Shown here: positions 8,287 through 16,569 of the stretch, in pieces
How positions within the stretch are numbered: position 1 is the stretch's first letter
How the letters are laid out: the number at the start of each line of letters is the position of its first letter
Origin: Pannonibacter sp. SL95
GTDB taxonomy: Bacteria > Pseudomonadota > Alphaproteobacteria > Rhizobiales > Stappiaceae
Assembly: GCF_026672425.1 (NCBI RefSeq)
Contig: NZ_JAPPRC010000003.1
Span: 1,947,541 to 2,011,540 of the forward strand
DNA length: 64,000 nucleotides
Direction: 5' to 3'
Notes under the pieces: model-generated
Database searches by the model: none
The model's input: the letters and a program-made list of their open reading frames with translations, nothing else
What the model was told of the DNA's origin: nothing
Position numbers and translations under genes: made by a program

Positions 8287-9186
8287 ATGAACGCCAGTAC
8301 CTTAAACAGGGCAACGCCTTATCTTTTCCTGCTGCCTGCCGCCCTTATCCTCTGCGTCGCGCTGATCTATCCGGTCGGATACATGGTGTGGGCGAGCTTT
8401 CTCAACTGGAATCCCAGCCAGAGAATTGGCGATGCCGAATTCGTCGGGCTTGCCAATTATGTGCGGCTTTTCTCGGATGCGCAGTTTCACGAGAGCTTCG
8501 CGGTGACGCTGGCCTTTGCAGCGACAGTGGTCAGCATCGAGCTGGTTCTGGGGGTGGGGCTTGCCATGCTGCTGGACCGCAACATCCGTGGCATGTCGGT
8601 GCTGCGCACCCTGTTCATCCTGCCGATGATGATCGCGCCGATCGTTGTCGGCCTGATGTGGCGCTACATGTACCACCCGACAGTTGGGATCTTTAATCGC
8701 ACCCTCAAGGCAGCCGGTCTCGATCCGGTCCCCTGGCTGTCCGATCCCGGTTGGGCGTTCGTTTCCGTTGTCATCGCAGACGTCTGGCAGTGGACTCCGT
8801 TTATTTTCATCCTGTCGCTGGCTGCCCTGCAGTCTCTGCCCTCGTCGACCATGGAAGCGGCGCGTGTGGACGGGGCGACTCCCTGGCAAACTATCCTCCA
8901 TGTCAAGCTGCCGCTGATGATGCCGGTTCTGATCGTGACAGCCCTGCTGCGGCTGATCGATGCGTTCAAGGTGCTGGAAGTGATCCTGGTGCTGACCAAT
9001 GGCGGGCCGGGCCTGTCGACCGAAATCCTGGCCTTGCGTATTTCCCGAACGGCCTCCGAGTTCCGGGAGCTCGGCGCGGCAGCAGCCATGTCCAACCTGC
9101 TCCTGGTCCTGCTGATGGCCCTGACGGCGATCATGTTTGTCTATTCGAAGATCACGGAACTGCGTAACCGGAGGCAGGCAGCATGA
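8287..9186 (+). CDS. Sugar ABC importer permease, MalF type
   Basis: The product is 299 aa from the ATG at 8287, with AAGGGA upstream. Six hydrophobic segments are visible, starting with PYLFLLPAALILCVALIYPV. The EAA loop that contacts the ATPase reads EAARVDGATPWQTILHVKLP, the standard MalF-type coupling helix. It overlaps the next permease gene by four bases (ATGA), indicating translational coupling. Together with that permease it forms the heterodimeric inner-membrane channel of this importer. Confidence 0.93.
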   Translation: MNASTLNRATPYLFLLPAALILCVALIYPVGYMVWASFLNWNPSQRIGDAEFVGLANYVRLFSDAQFHESFAVTLAFAATVVSIELVLGVGLAMLLDRNIRGMSVLRTLFILPMMIAPIVVGLMWRYMYHPTVGIFNRTLKAAGLDPVPWLSDPGWAFVSVVIADVWQWTPFIFILSLAALQSLPSSTMEAARVDGATPWQTILHVKLPLMMPVLIVTALLRLIDAFKVLEVILVLTNGGPGLSTEILALRISRTASEFRELGAAAAMSNLLLVLLMALTAIMFVYSKITELRNRRQAA

Positions 9187-10046
9187 CCCGCGACAAGACT
9201 TCTCCGACCTTTTTCGTGCTGCTGGTCATTCTGGTCCTCATGTCGACAGGGCCGATCATGCTGATGCTGGTCACGTCCTTGCGACTGAATGTCGACATCA
9301 TGTCCGAGACCTCCAGCCTCCTGTTCCTGCCGACCTTGCGCAACTACGAGACCGTGCTTTGCAATGTTTTGTGGTATACGCCCGAGCATCTCAGCCGGTG
9401 TGACAAGACCTTTGGCCGTGCCTTGGGCAACTCTCTGGTTGTCTCCATCACGGCAACCGCGCTGACACTGGTGATCGGCTGCATGGCGGCCTATGCCCTG
9501 GTCCGCTTCCGGTTTTTCGGCCGCGATGTCGTGTCCTTCTCCACGCTGATCTTGCGCATGATCCCGCCGGCGGTGCTGCTTGTGCCCGTGTTCGGCATCT
9601 GGACCTATCAGTTCGGCCTCGATGGCACGCTGTCCGGCGTTGTGCTGGTCTACGTGGCCATGAACCTGCCCTTCGTGATCTGGATCCTGCAAAGCTTCAT
9701 CCGGCAGGTGCCCTTGCAGCTGGAAGAGGCCGCCAGGATCGATGGGGCAGGGCCCTTCGCCATTTTCTTCCTGGTGGTGCTGCCGCTCATACGGCCGGGC
9801 CTTGCTGCGGCTGCCATCTTCACGTTCCGCATCGCCTGGAATGAGTTTTTGCTGGGCAACGCACTGACGGATCGCAGCACGCGAACGGTACCGGTGACGA
9901 TCGTCAATCGCCTGACGGAATACGACATCGACTGGGGGGTGATCATGGCAACCGGGATGTTGCTGGCCGTGCCACCCATCATCTTCACGCTGCTCGCCAG
10001 CCGCCAGATCATTACCGGCATGACGGCGGGAGCGGTAAAGGGATGA
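9183..10046 (+). CDS. Sugar ABC importer permease, MalG type
   Basis: The product is 287 aa with about six transmembrane segments and the EAA loop EEAARIDGAGPFAIFFLVVLP typical of MalG partners. Start and stop overlap both neighbours by the ATGA arrangement. An extended loop around residues 45-75 (between the first and second membrane segments) carries two cysteines, in ETVLCNVLWYTPEHLSRCDK. It probably lies on the periplasmic side and could form a disulfide. That insertion is a little unusual for the family. Confidence 0.92.
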   Translation: MTRDKTSPTFFVLLVILVLMSTGPIMLMLVTSLRLNVDIMSETSSLLFLPTLRNYETVLCNVLWYTPEHLSRCDKTFGRALGNSLVVSITATALTLVIGCMAAYALVRFRFFGRDVVSFSTLILRMIPPAVLLVPVFGIWTYQFGLDGTLSGVVLVYVAMNLPFVIWILQSFIRQVPLQLEEAARIDGAGPFAIFFLVVLPLIRPGLAAAAIFTFRIAWNEFLLGNALTDRSTRTVPVTIVNRLTEYDIDWGVIMATGMLLAVPPIIFTLLASRQIITGMTAGAVKG

Positions 10047-10792
10047 TCGAATGGCTGCTTGGCCCCATCGACCCAGCCCGCATCCACGACGTGGGCCTGC
10101 ATGTGTCGTGGCATGCCCGCACGATGGTGGTTGCATGGGGTGTGCTGGTGCCCGTCGGCGTGCTGGCGGCTCGCTACTTCAAGGTCTTTCCCGGTCAGGA
10201 TTGGCCGCGCAAGCTGGATGATCGCCGCTGGTGGCATGCCCATCGGCTTGCCCACATGTCGGCAGGACTGTTGATGTTGGCCGGTCTTTGGCTGATCCTT
10301 TCGGTCGATGGCCCCGTTGCCAGCCTGACGCACCTGGCATGGCTTCACCATGCATTTGGCTGGAGCGTCATTTGCCTCAGCGTGACACAGTTTTCGTCCG
10401 CCTGGCTGCGCGGCAGCAAGGGTGGACCAACCGCACCGGCGGCAGATGGAAGCCTGAGAGGCGATCACTTCGATATGACGCCGCGCCGGCTGATCTTCGA
10501 AGCGGTGCACAAGACTGGCGGCTTCCTGGCTCTCGGGCTCTCGGTTCCTGCAGTTCTGACAGGTCTTTGGCAGGCCAATGGACCGCGATGGATGTGGCTG
10601 GTCTTGGGGCTCTGGTGGCTGGCGCTGCTCGTCCTGACATGGGTTCTGGAACGGAGCCGGGGGGCGTTCGACACCTATCAGGCCATATGGGGCGCTGACG
10701 AACATTTGCCGGGCAACGGCAAGGAGCCGATCGGGTACGCGGTGCACAGGCATTCTGCACGGCTGCGATCATCCGGCACGCCGCATCCTTGA
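10043..10792 (+). CDS. Cytochrome b561-domain membrane protein coupled to the sugar importer
   Basis: The product is 249 aa with five to six membrane segments. Histidines sit in the positions expected for b561-type haem ligation: HVSWHARTMVVAWGVLVPVG, RRWWHAHRLAHMSAG, LHHAFGWSV and EAVHKTGG. The HARxMxxAWGxLxPxG pattern is that of the cytochrome b561/DOMON-associated family, in which two b haems carry electrons across a membrane, often with ascorbate as donor. The gene overlaps the MalG-type permease by ATGA and so belongs to the operon. Why an importer operon would include an electron carrier is not clear; a periplasmic sugar or sugar-acid redox step is one possibility (inference). Confidence 0.75.
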   Translation: MIEWLLGPIDPARIHDVGLHVSWHARTMVVAWGVLVPVGVLAARYFKVFPGQDWPRKLDDRRWWHAHRLAHMSAGLLMLAGLWLILSVDGPVASLTHLAWLHHAFGWSVICLSVTQFSSAWLRGSKGGPTAPAADGSLRGDHFDMTPRRLIFEAVHKTGGFLALGLSVPAVLTGLWQANGPRWMWLVLGLWWLALLVLTWVLERSRGAFDTYQAIWGADEHLPGNGKEPIGYAVHRHSARLRSSGTPHP

Positions 10793-10925
10793 AACTGGAC
10801 AAGGTCTGGCAAGGTCCGACTGTTGCCAGGAACCAGCGGGCGGAATGATCTCACGCGTCGCGAGTGCAGAGGGTTTTCTCGCTGCGACGCACGGGAGGCC
10901 ACAGGGGTTTCGCGATCCGACTGAT

Positions 10926-11942
10926 TTACGGGCTGGATTGGCGCCGGATCAGGACGGGCTTGATCGCAATGGCAGCGGAGCCAGTCTGCTTGCCATCAAG
11001 CACATCGAGGATCAGCGAGGCTGTGCGTTTGCCGATCTCGTCTGGGAACGGGTTGATCGTGGTCAGAGACGGAACGCAAATCCCGGCAATTTCGTAGTTG
11101 CCGAAGCCTGCCACAGCGATCTGGCCGGGGACGCTGACCCCGCGCCGCTGACATTCCGTAAGGGCGCCGAACGCCGACAGGTCGGACACGCAGATGACGG
11201 CCTGTGTATCCGGCATGGTGTCGAGGAGGCGGCCCATGGCGTCGGCTCCTTCCTTCATCGAAATCGGCGGTGTGCCCGCAGCAATCAACCGACCAGCATC
11301 CAGGCCATGGGCGCGCATAGCCGAGATGAAACCCGCGCGGCGGTCCGTGCCACGGGTGTCGCGGTCGGCGTCGCCGCCGATGAAGGCGATCCGCGTGATG
11401 GCCAGCGAAACGAAGTGATCCACCATTGCATGGACCGCGGCAGCGTTGGAGAAGCCGACGACGTGACCGACAGGTGCAACCGGCAGGTCCCAGGTTTCGA
11501 CGACCGGAATGCCTGAGTTCTCAAGCAGGCGGCGGGTGCGCGGGGTATGGTGGCCACCGGTCACGACAATCGCTTCAGGACGGCGGCGCAGCAGTTGCTC
11601 GACCAGCCGCTCTTCCTCCCTGACATCGTAGTCCGTGTAGCCGAGCAGGATCTGCAGTCCTCGCTCTTTCAGTCCCTCTGACAGGCCGCGGACCGTATCG
11701 GCGAAGTTGGCGTTGTTGATCGAGGGAATGGTCACGGCCACGAAATCCGTGCGCTGTGAACGCAGGTTCGAGGCCGTGCTGTCGAAGACATAGCCGAGGG
11801 CATCGGCGGCTTCGAGGATCGCGCTGCGGGTTGCGTCGCTGACGGACGCATCCCGCTTGAAGGCGCGGCTCACCGTCATGGGCGAGACGCCCGCAACGCG
11901 CGCGACGTCGGCCATGGTGGGGGCTTTACGAGAGGTGCTCAT
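10926..11942 (-). CDS. LacI-family (GntR/gluconate-type) transcriptional regulator 2
   Basis: The product is 338 aa. The N-terminal helix-turn-helix reads TMADVARVAGVSPMTVSRAF, followed by the LacI hinge and a sugar-binding domain (TDFVAVTIPSINNANFADTV onward). The gene lies 52 bp downstream of the idonate/gluconate dehydrogenase operon on the same strand. That gap holds a half-conserved operator. It could be read from the operon promoter or its own. By position it is the likely local repressor of the idn/gnt-like genes. The effector would be gluconate, idonate or a keto-acid intermediate (inference). Confidence 0.88.
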   Translation of the reverse strand: MSTSRKAPTMADVARVAGVSPMTVSRAFKRDASVSDATRSAILEAADALGYVFDSTASNLRSQRTDFVAVTIPSINNANFADTVRGLSEGLKERGLQILLGYTDYDVREEERLVEQLLRRRPEAIVVTGGHHTPRTRRLLENSGIPVVETWDLPVAPVGHVVGFSNAAAVHAMVDHFVSLAITRIAFIGGDADRDTRGTDRRAGFISAMRAHGLDAGRLIAAGTPPISMKEGADAMGRLLDTMPDTQAVICVSDLSAFGALTECQRRGVSVPGQIAVAGFGNYEIAGICVPSLTTINPFPDEIGKRTASLILDVLDGKQTGSAAIAIKPVLIRRQSSP

Positions 11943-11949
11943 ACCCCAT

Positions 11950-11963
11950 TGTTATCGATATCC
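11950..11963. promoter_or_regulatory. Partial GntR-type operator upstream of regulator 2
   Basis: TGTTATCGATATCC keeps the full left half and centre of the perfect site at 14511-14524 (TGTTATCGATAACA) but loses symmetry on the right. It lies eight bases upstream of the regulator 2 start codon. A weak or autoregulatory site is the simplest reading. Confidence 0.45.
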
Positions 11964-11994
11964 AGGGGAAGAATCCAGTCTCGCGCAGACGCAC

Positions 11995-12330
11995 TCAAGA
12001 CGCGCCGTACTCGTGCGCGGTCGTCACATGGTGATGGATCTTGCCCGTAAAGAACCGTGACAGGACAGCTTCGGTCGCGGCGCGTGCTTCGGTTCTTGCG
12101 GGGCTAGCAAGGGCGGCCTCCACGCTGGCGAGATCGGGGTAGTTGATCGCCAGGATCATCGGGTATTCTGGTGCACCGTCATCCCGGCTTTCGGCAAAGG
12201 TGACGCGGACGGAGAGCGCGCCGGGAAAGGCCTGCCACTTCGGCAGGATTTCGGCGAGGACGGCCGCGCGGAAAGCCTCGGACTGGCCATCGCGGATCTG
12301 GCCTTCGAAAAGGGCATAACGGGTAATCAT
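11995..12330 (-). CDS. Small ferredoxin-like-fold protein in the idonate/gluconate operon
   Basis: The product is 111 aa from the ATG at 12330, which has AAGGAG upstream and overlaps the preceding gene by ATGA. The pattern MITRYALFEGQIRDGQSEAF with later PYPDLASVEAAL-like spacing suggests a dimeric alpha-beta barrel such as the EthD or antibiotic-biosynthesis-monooxygenase group. The exact family is uncertain. Being last of four translationally coupled genes, it probably acts on an intermediate of the same pathway, perhaps as a mutarotase or isomerase. No catalytic residues are obvious. Confidence 0.6.
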   Translation of the reverse strand: MITRYALFEGQIRDGQSEAFRAAVLAEILPKWQAFPGALSVRVTFAESRDDGAPEYPMILAINYPDLASVEAALASPARTEARAATEAVLSRFFTGKIHHHVTTAHEYGAS

Positions 12331-13214
12331 GGGGCAAGCTCCTTGTTGGGTCCCTTGAAGAATTCCATCAATGCGGCCTGGTCCTCGCCGCCGAGGCCTG
12401 CGGCCGTCAGCATGCGGTGGACCTCGGCGCAAATCGCTGTCAGCGGCATCGAGGTGTTGGTCAGCCGCGCCAGGTCCTGAGCGGCATTGAGATCCTTGAC
12501 CATGTTGTCGATGCGTCCCGTGCGCCGGTAGTCGCGGGCCGCAAAGCGCGGCATGTACTCCTGCAGCAGCGCGCTGTCAGCGCGGCCGCCCTTGAGGGCC
12601 ATCGGGATCTTGTCCACATCAACGCCCGCGGCTTCCGCCAATGCAGTCGCTTCGGCCACTGCGAGAAAACCAAGGCCGCAGAGCACCTGATTGATCATCT
12701 TGGTCGTCTGGCCTGCGCCTGGGCCGCCCATGCGGGTCTGGTTGCCGGCAAGATCCGACAGGATGGCCTGGGCGTCCTCAACGTCGGCTGCCGCACCGCC
12801 TTGCATCAGGGTCAACTGGCCAATGGCGGCCTTCGGGATACCACCGGAGAGCGGACTGTCCACCCAGCGCAGCCCGCGCACAGCGCACTCCGCCGAGAGT
12901 GCCTTTGTCGTTTCCGGGTCGATCGAGGACATGTCGATGATCAGCGTGCCCGGTCTGGCGCCCTCGGCAACGCCCTGCGGCCCGAGCACGGCGGCGCGGA
13001 CGATGGCTGCCGAATTGAGCGAGAGGATCGCAGCCTTTGCCTCGCTCGCAGCGTAAGCCGCAGACGAGGCGGCCGAAGCTCCCCTGGCAACGAGGGCGGC
13101 CATCTTTTCCGGATCGCGATCGTAAACGATGAGATCTGTCCCGGTCGAAACGAGGCGGGCTCCGATAGCGCCGCCCATGGCGCCGGCCCCGATCAGGGCG
13201 ATCTTGTCACTCAT
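12327..13214 (-). CDS. Beta-hydroxyacid dehydrogenase (3-hydroxyisobutyrate dehydrogenase family)
   Basis: The product is 295 aa. The N-terminal Rossmann motif is ALIGAGAMGGAIGARL. The family substrate-binding signature appears as DSPLSGGIPKAAIGQLTLM, and the catalytic lysine is in GAGQTTKMINQVL. Known relatives oxidise 3-hydroxyisobutyrate, tartronate semialdehyde, L-threonate or 6-phosphogluconate with NAD(P). It is coupled by ATGA overlaps to the gluconokinase gene before it and the small barrel protein gene after it. A role in sugar-acid catabolism is probable; the exact substrate is not determined. Confidence 0.82.
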   Translation of the reverse strand: MSDKIALIGAGAMGGAIGARLVSTGTDLIVYDRDPEKMAALVARGASAASSAAYAASEAKAAILSLNSAAIVRAAVLGPQGVAEGARPGTLIIDMSSIDPETTKALSAECAVRGLRWVDSPLSGGIPKAAIGQLTLMQGGAAADVEDAQAILSDLAGNQTRMGGPGAGQTTKMINQVLCGLGFLAVAEATALAEAAGVDVDKIPMALKGGRADSALLQEYMPRFAARDYRRTGRIDNMVKDLNAAQDLARLTNTSMPLTAICAEVHRMLTAAGLGGEDQAALMEFFKGPNKELAP

Positions 13215-13708
13215 GGCCTTACGTCTCCGAGGTTGGACAGGATTTTCGCGACAACCGCGTCCATCGGTTGATCGATCGAGATTTCGATGGCCTCGTCCGG
13301 GCCGGGACGTTCCAGCGTCGCGAACTGGCTGTCGAGCAATGACAAAGGCATGTAGTGACCACTGCGTGATGCCATGCGGGCCGCGATGAGGTCACGGTCG
13401 CCGGCCAGATGGATGAAGGTCACGGGGCCGCCGGCTGCAGAGCGGATCCGGTCGCGGTAGGCGCGCCTGAGCGCCGAGCAGCCGATGATCAGTGGCGCTT
13501 CCCGGTTCAGCACTCCTGCTATCCGGTCGAGCCAGGGCCAGCGGTCGTCATCGTTTAGCGGTATGCCGGCCCGCATCTTCCCGACGGCATCGGCACTGTG
13601 AAGATCGTCGCCGTCCCGATAGGGAATGCGGAGTTGTTCGGACAGGGCCGCGCCAACCGTGGACTTGCCGCAGCCTGCCACGCCCATGATGACCAGACGC
13701 ATGCTCAT
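13211..13708 (-). CDS. gntK: Gluconokinase
   Basis: The product is 165 aa, the usual size for GntK/IdnK. It phosphorylates D-gluconate to 6-phosphogluconate with ATP. The P-loop is GVAGCGKST near residues 9-17. It is followed by the family pattern YRDGDDLHSADAVGKMRAGI, then DDDRWPWLDRI and the CSALRRAYRDRIR segment. It is translationally coupled (ATGA) to the gluconate 5-dehydrogenase-like gene, matching the idonate route idonate to 5-ketogluconate to gluconate to 6-phosphogluconate. Confidence 0.93.
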   Translation of the reverse strand: MSMRLVIMGVAGCGKSTVGAALSEQLRIPYRDGDDLHSADAVGKMRAGIPLNDDDRWPWLDRIAGVLNREAPLIIGCSALRRAYRDRIRSAAGGPVTFIHLAGDRDLIAARMASRSGHYMPLSLLDSQFATLERPGPDEAIEISIDQPMDAVVAKILSNLGDVRP

Positions 13709-14460
13709 AGCGATGCCGTGATGCCGCCGTCGACATAGAGGATATGTCCGTTGACGAAGCTGGAGGCGTCAGAGGCGAGGAAGATGCAAGCGCCCTGAAG
13801 CTCCTCGACCTTGCCCCAGCGGCCGGCAGGCGTGCGTTTTTCCAGCCAGGCCGAGAAGGCCGGGTCGGCAACGAGAGCGGCATTCAGCGGGGTGTCGAAG
13901 TAGCCCGGTGCGATCGCGTTGCAGTTCAGACCGTATTTGGCCCAGTCGGTGGCCATGCCCTTTGTCAGGTTGCCGACGGCACCCTTTGTGGCGGTGTACG
14001 GGGCAATCGAGGGGCGGGCGAGGGCGGTCTGTACGCTCGCAATGTTGATGATCTTGCCGCGACCCCGGCCGATCATGTGGCGGGCAACGGCCTGACCGAC
14101 ATGAAAGACGCTGGCGATGTTGGTCTGCAGCAGCCTTTCGAACGCGTCTGCAGGGAAATCTTCCAGTGGCGCGCGATGCTGCATGCCGGCGTTGTTGACC
14201 AGGATATCAATTGCCTTGCCGGACGCCTCATAGGCATCGACCGCGGCGCGGACGGCTGACGAATCGGTCGCGTCGAATACGAGCTGCTCGGCGCCCTCGA
14301 TCCGGAGGGTTGCGCCTTTCAGTTTTTCCTCGTTCCGACCGTTCAGGACAATCTCGGCACCGGCGGCCTTGAGGCCTTCGGCCAGGGCAAAGCCGATTCC
14401 TTGCGAGGATCCCGTGATCAGGGCGCGCTTGCCCCTCAGGTCGAACAGGTTCAGTGCCAC
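13705..14460 (-). CDS. idnO: Gluconate 5-dehydrogenase-like short-chain dehydrogenase
   Basis: The product is 251 aa. It is a classical SDR with the cofactor motif TGSSQGIGFALAEGL, NNAG, catalytic serine in IINIASVQ and YxxxK in PYTATKGAVG. The N-terminus FDLRGKRALITGSSQGIG is characteristic of 5-keto-D-gluconate 5-reductases. The family interconverts 5-ketogluconate and gluconate. It heads the minus-strand operon with gluconokinase and is divergent from the 2-hydroxyacid dehydrogenase and idonate dehydrogenase genes across a GntR-type operator. A role in the idonate pathway is a strong inference. Confidence 0.85.
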   Translation of the reverse strand: MALNLFDLRGKRALITGSSQGIGFALAEGLKAAGAEIVLNGRNEEKLKGATLRIEGAEQLVFDATDSSAVRAAVDAYEASGKAIDILVNNAGMQHRAPLEDFPADAFERLLQTNIASVFHVGQAVARHMIGRGRGKIINIASVQTALARPSIAPYTATKGAVGNLTKGMATDWAKYGLNCNAIAPGYFDTPLNAALVADPAFSAWLEKRTPAGRWGKVEELQGACIFLASDASSFVNGHILYVDGGITASL

Positions 14461-14484
14461 GGTGTGCTCCCTTCAGTTTCGCTC

Positions 14485-14512
14485 TCGACAAGCGCAAGAT
14501 GATTTGTATATG
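14485..14512 (+). promoter_or_regulatory. Candidate promoter for the hydroxyacid/idonate dehydrogenase genes
   Basis: TCGACA (14485-14490) and TATATG (14507-14512) are separated by 16 bases. The -10 end runs into the operator palindrome at 14511-14524, so a bound repressor would block it. This is a sequence-only prediction. Confidence 0.4.
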
Positions 14513-14524
14513 TTATCGATAACA
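14511..14524. promoter_or_regulatory. Perfect GntR-type operator between the divergent idonate operons
   Basis: TGTTATCGATAACA is a perfect 14-bp palindrome. With the A before it, it matches the gluconate/idonate repressor consensus ATGTTA-N4-TAAC(A). It lies 50 bases upstream of idnO and 31 bases upstream of the 2-hydroxyacid dehydrogenase gene, placing it over both promoters. The LacI-family regulators nearby have the matching MTVSR recognition helix. Confidence 0.8.
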
Positions 14525-14530
14525 AATGAA

Positions 14531-14536
14531 TGTCAA
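14531..14536 (-). promoter_or_regulatory. Minus-strand -35 box for the idnO-gntK operon
   Basis: A perfect TTGACA on the minus strand. The operator palindrome lies in the spacer directly downstream, and AT-rich -10 candidates (TAACAT or CATATA) follow at 15-18 bases. This geometry would give tight repression. Confidence 0.5.
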
Positions 14537-14555
14537 GCGCCGTTGAGGAGGCATC

Positions 14556-15503
14556 ATGACCAAGCCCGACATCCTGCAGATTGGACCCTATCCCGAATGG
14601 GACCAGGTGCCGCTGGAGCAGAACTTCCACATGCACCGCTACTTCGAAGCGGCTGACAAGGCTGCGTTTCTGGCAGAGGTCGGCCCAGGGATTCGCGGCA
14701 TCGCCACGCGCGGTGAGCTGGGCGCCAACGCAGCAATCATCGAGGCATGCCCCAGGCTCGAAGTCATTTCTGTTTACGGGGTCGGCTTCGATGCGGTTGA
14801 TCTTGCCGCCTGCCGGGCACGGGGGATCCGGGTGACAAATACACCCGACGTCCTGACCAACGACGTCGCCGATCTGGGTGTCGCGATGATGCTGGTCCAG
14901 TCGCGCGGAATGATTGGCGCGGAAACCTGGGTCAAGGACGGGTCCTGGGGAGCCAAGGGGCTGTATCCGCTCAAGCGGCGGGTCTGGGGGCGCAGGGCAG
15001 GGGTGCTCGGTCTGGGGCGGATCGGCTTCGAGGTGGCCAAGCGCCTTGCCGGCTTCGACATGGAGATCGCCTATAGCGATGTTGCGGCGAAAGAGTATGC
15101 GCCTGATTGGGAGTTCATTGCCGATCCTGTGGCGCTGGCTGCACGCTCCGACTTCTTGTTCGTGACGCTCGCGGCATCGGCTGCGACCCGTCATATCGTC
15201 GGTCAGACGGTGATTGAGGCGCTTGGGCCGGAGGGCATGTTGATCAACATCAGCCGCGCCTCGAACATCGACGAGGACGCTCTGCTCAACGCGCTGGAGA
15301 CCGGCAAGCTCGGCTCGGCAGCCCTCGATGTCTTCGAAGGCGAGCCCAATCTCAATCCGCGTTTTCTGTCGCTGTCGAACGTGCTCCTCCAGCCGCATCA
15401 TGCCAGCGGGACCATCGAGACCCGCAAGGCCATGGGCAAACTCGTCCGCGACAATCTCACCGCGCATTTCGCCGGTGAAGCCCTCCTCACTCCGGTGCTC
15501 TGA
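14556..15503 (+). CDS. D-2-hydroxyacid dehydrogenase (probable 2-keto-sugar-acid reductase)
   Basis: The product is 315 aa, preceded by GAGGAGGC. It has the NAD(P)-binding motif VLGLGRIGFEVAKRL. The catalytic triad of the family is visible: Arg in INISRASN, Glu in DVFEGEPNLN and His in LQPHHASGT. Relatives reduce glyoxylate, hydroxypyruvate or 2-ketogluconate. Its position at the head of an operon with idonate 5-dehydrogenase and a lactonase suggests a 2-ketogluconate or diketogluconate reductase role. Its stop overlaps the next start by one base. Confidence 0.85.
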   Translation: MTKPDILQIGPYPEWDQVPLEQNFHMHRYFEAADKAAFLAEVGPGIRGIATRGELGANAAIIEACPRLEVISVYGVGFDAVDLAACRARGIRVTNTPDVLTNDVADLGVAMMLVQSRGMIGAETWVKDGSWGAKGLYPLKRRVWGRRAGVLGLGRIGFEVAKRLAGFDMEIAYSDVAAKEYAPDWEFIADPVALAARSDFLFVTLAASAATRHIVGQTVIEALGPEGMLINISRASNIDEDALLNALETGKLGSAALDVFEGEPNLNPRFLSLSNVLLQPHHASGTIETRKAMGKLVRDNLTAHFAGEALLTPVL

Positions 15504-16537
15504 TGAAAGCCATCGTCATCCACGCAGCCCGTGACCTGCGCATCGAAGATCGTCCCGTGGAGGAGCCTCAGGCAGGCCAGCTCCGGCTCAGCCTTGCGAC
15601 GGGGGGGATCTGCGGATCGGACCTGCATTACTACAATCACGGCGGCTTCGGCGCCGTCCGCTTGCGTGAACCGATGATCCTCGGTCATGAAGTCTCGGCC
15701 AGGGTCGAGGCGATTGGCGCTGGCGTGTCGGGGTTCGAACTCGGGCAGCTCGTCGCTGTTTCGCCGTCTCGCCCCTGTGGTCATTGCCGCTATTGCGGGG
15801 AGGGGCTGCAGAACCAGTGTCTCAACATGCGCTTCTATGGCAGCGCTATGCCGTTCCCCCATATCCAGGGGGCGTTCCGCGAAAGCCTGGTGGCGGAAGC
15901 CTATCAATGCGTCGACGCGACCGGTCTTTCCGCCGGCGAAGCAGCAATGGCGGAGCCGCTGGCCGTTACGCTGCATGCCACGACGCGGGCGGGAAGCCTG
16001 TTCGGAAAGCGTGTTCTTGTCACCGGCTGCGGACCGATCGGCGTGCTGTCCATTCTCTCGGCGCGCCGGGCAGGTGCGGCCGAGATCGTTGCAACGGATC
16101 TTTCCGATTTCACGCTGGCGCTTGCGGCAAAGGTGGGTGCGGATCGCGTGATCAACACGGCCAAGGAGCCGGATGCCTTAGCGGTCTATGCCGGCGACAA
16201 GGGCACCTTCGATGTGCTCTATGAGTGCACGGGTGTCGCTGCGGCCCTGGCGGGCGCCATTCCAGCCCTCAGACCGCGCGGCGTCATCCTGCAGCTTGGC
16301 CTTGGCGGCGACATGACACTGCCGATGATGGCGATCACGGCGAAGGAGCTCGAATTGCGTGGCTCCTTCCGCTTCCATCAGGAATTTGCCATTGGTGTGG
16401 AGCTGATGCGCAAAGGCTTGATCGACGTGAAGCCGCTGATCACGCATACCGTTTCGCTGGCCGAGGCGGAAAAGGGCTTTCTGCTTGCCTCGGACCGCAG
16501 TCAGGCGATGAAAGCGCAGATTGCGTTTTCCGCATGA
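15503..16537 (+). CDS. idnD: L-idonate 5-dehydrogenase-like zinc dehydrogenase
   Basis: The product is 344 aa. It is a medium-chain zinc dehydrogenase. Catalytic-zinc ligands Cys37 (GGICGSDLHYY) and the His62-Glu63 pair (GHEVSA) are present. The structural-zinc cysteines 92, 95, 98 and 106 are seen in RPCGHCRYCGEGLQNQCLNM. The GSDLHYYxHGGxG segment and the FYGSAMPFPHIQGAF segment are typical of L-idonate 5-dehydrogenases, which make 5-ketogluconate. With idnO and gntK it completes an idonate-to-6-phosphogluconate route. The TGATG overlap with the preceding gene implies coupling. Confidence 0.88.
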   Translation: MKAIVIHAARDLRIEDRPVEEPQAGQLRLSLATGGICGSDLHYYNHGGFGAVRLREPMILGHEVSARVEAIGAGVSGFELGQLVAVSPSRPCGHCRYCGEGLQNQCLNMRFYGSAMPFPHIQGAFRESLVAEAYQCVDATGLSAGEAAMAEPLAVTLHATTRAGSLFGKRVLVTGCGPIGVLSILSARRAGAAEIVATDLSDFTLALAAKVGADRVINTAKEPDALAVYAGDKGTFDVLYECTGVAAALAGAIPALRPRGVILQLGLGGDMTLPMMAITAKELELRGSFRFHQEFAIGVELMRKGLIDVKPLITHTVSLAEAEKGFLLASDRSQAMKAQIAFSA

Positions 16538-16569
16538 GTGCCGGCGCGGATCCGGGAGGAGTTTCTGCC

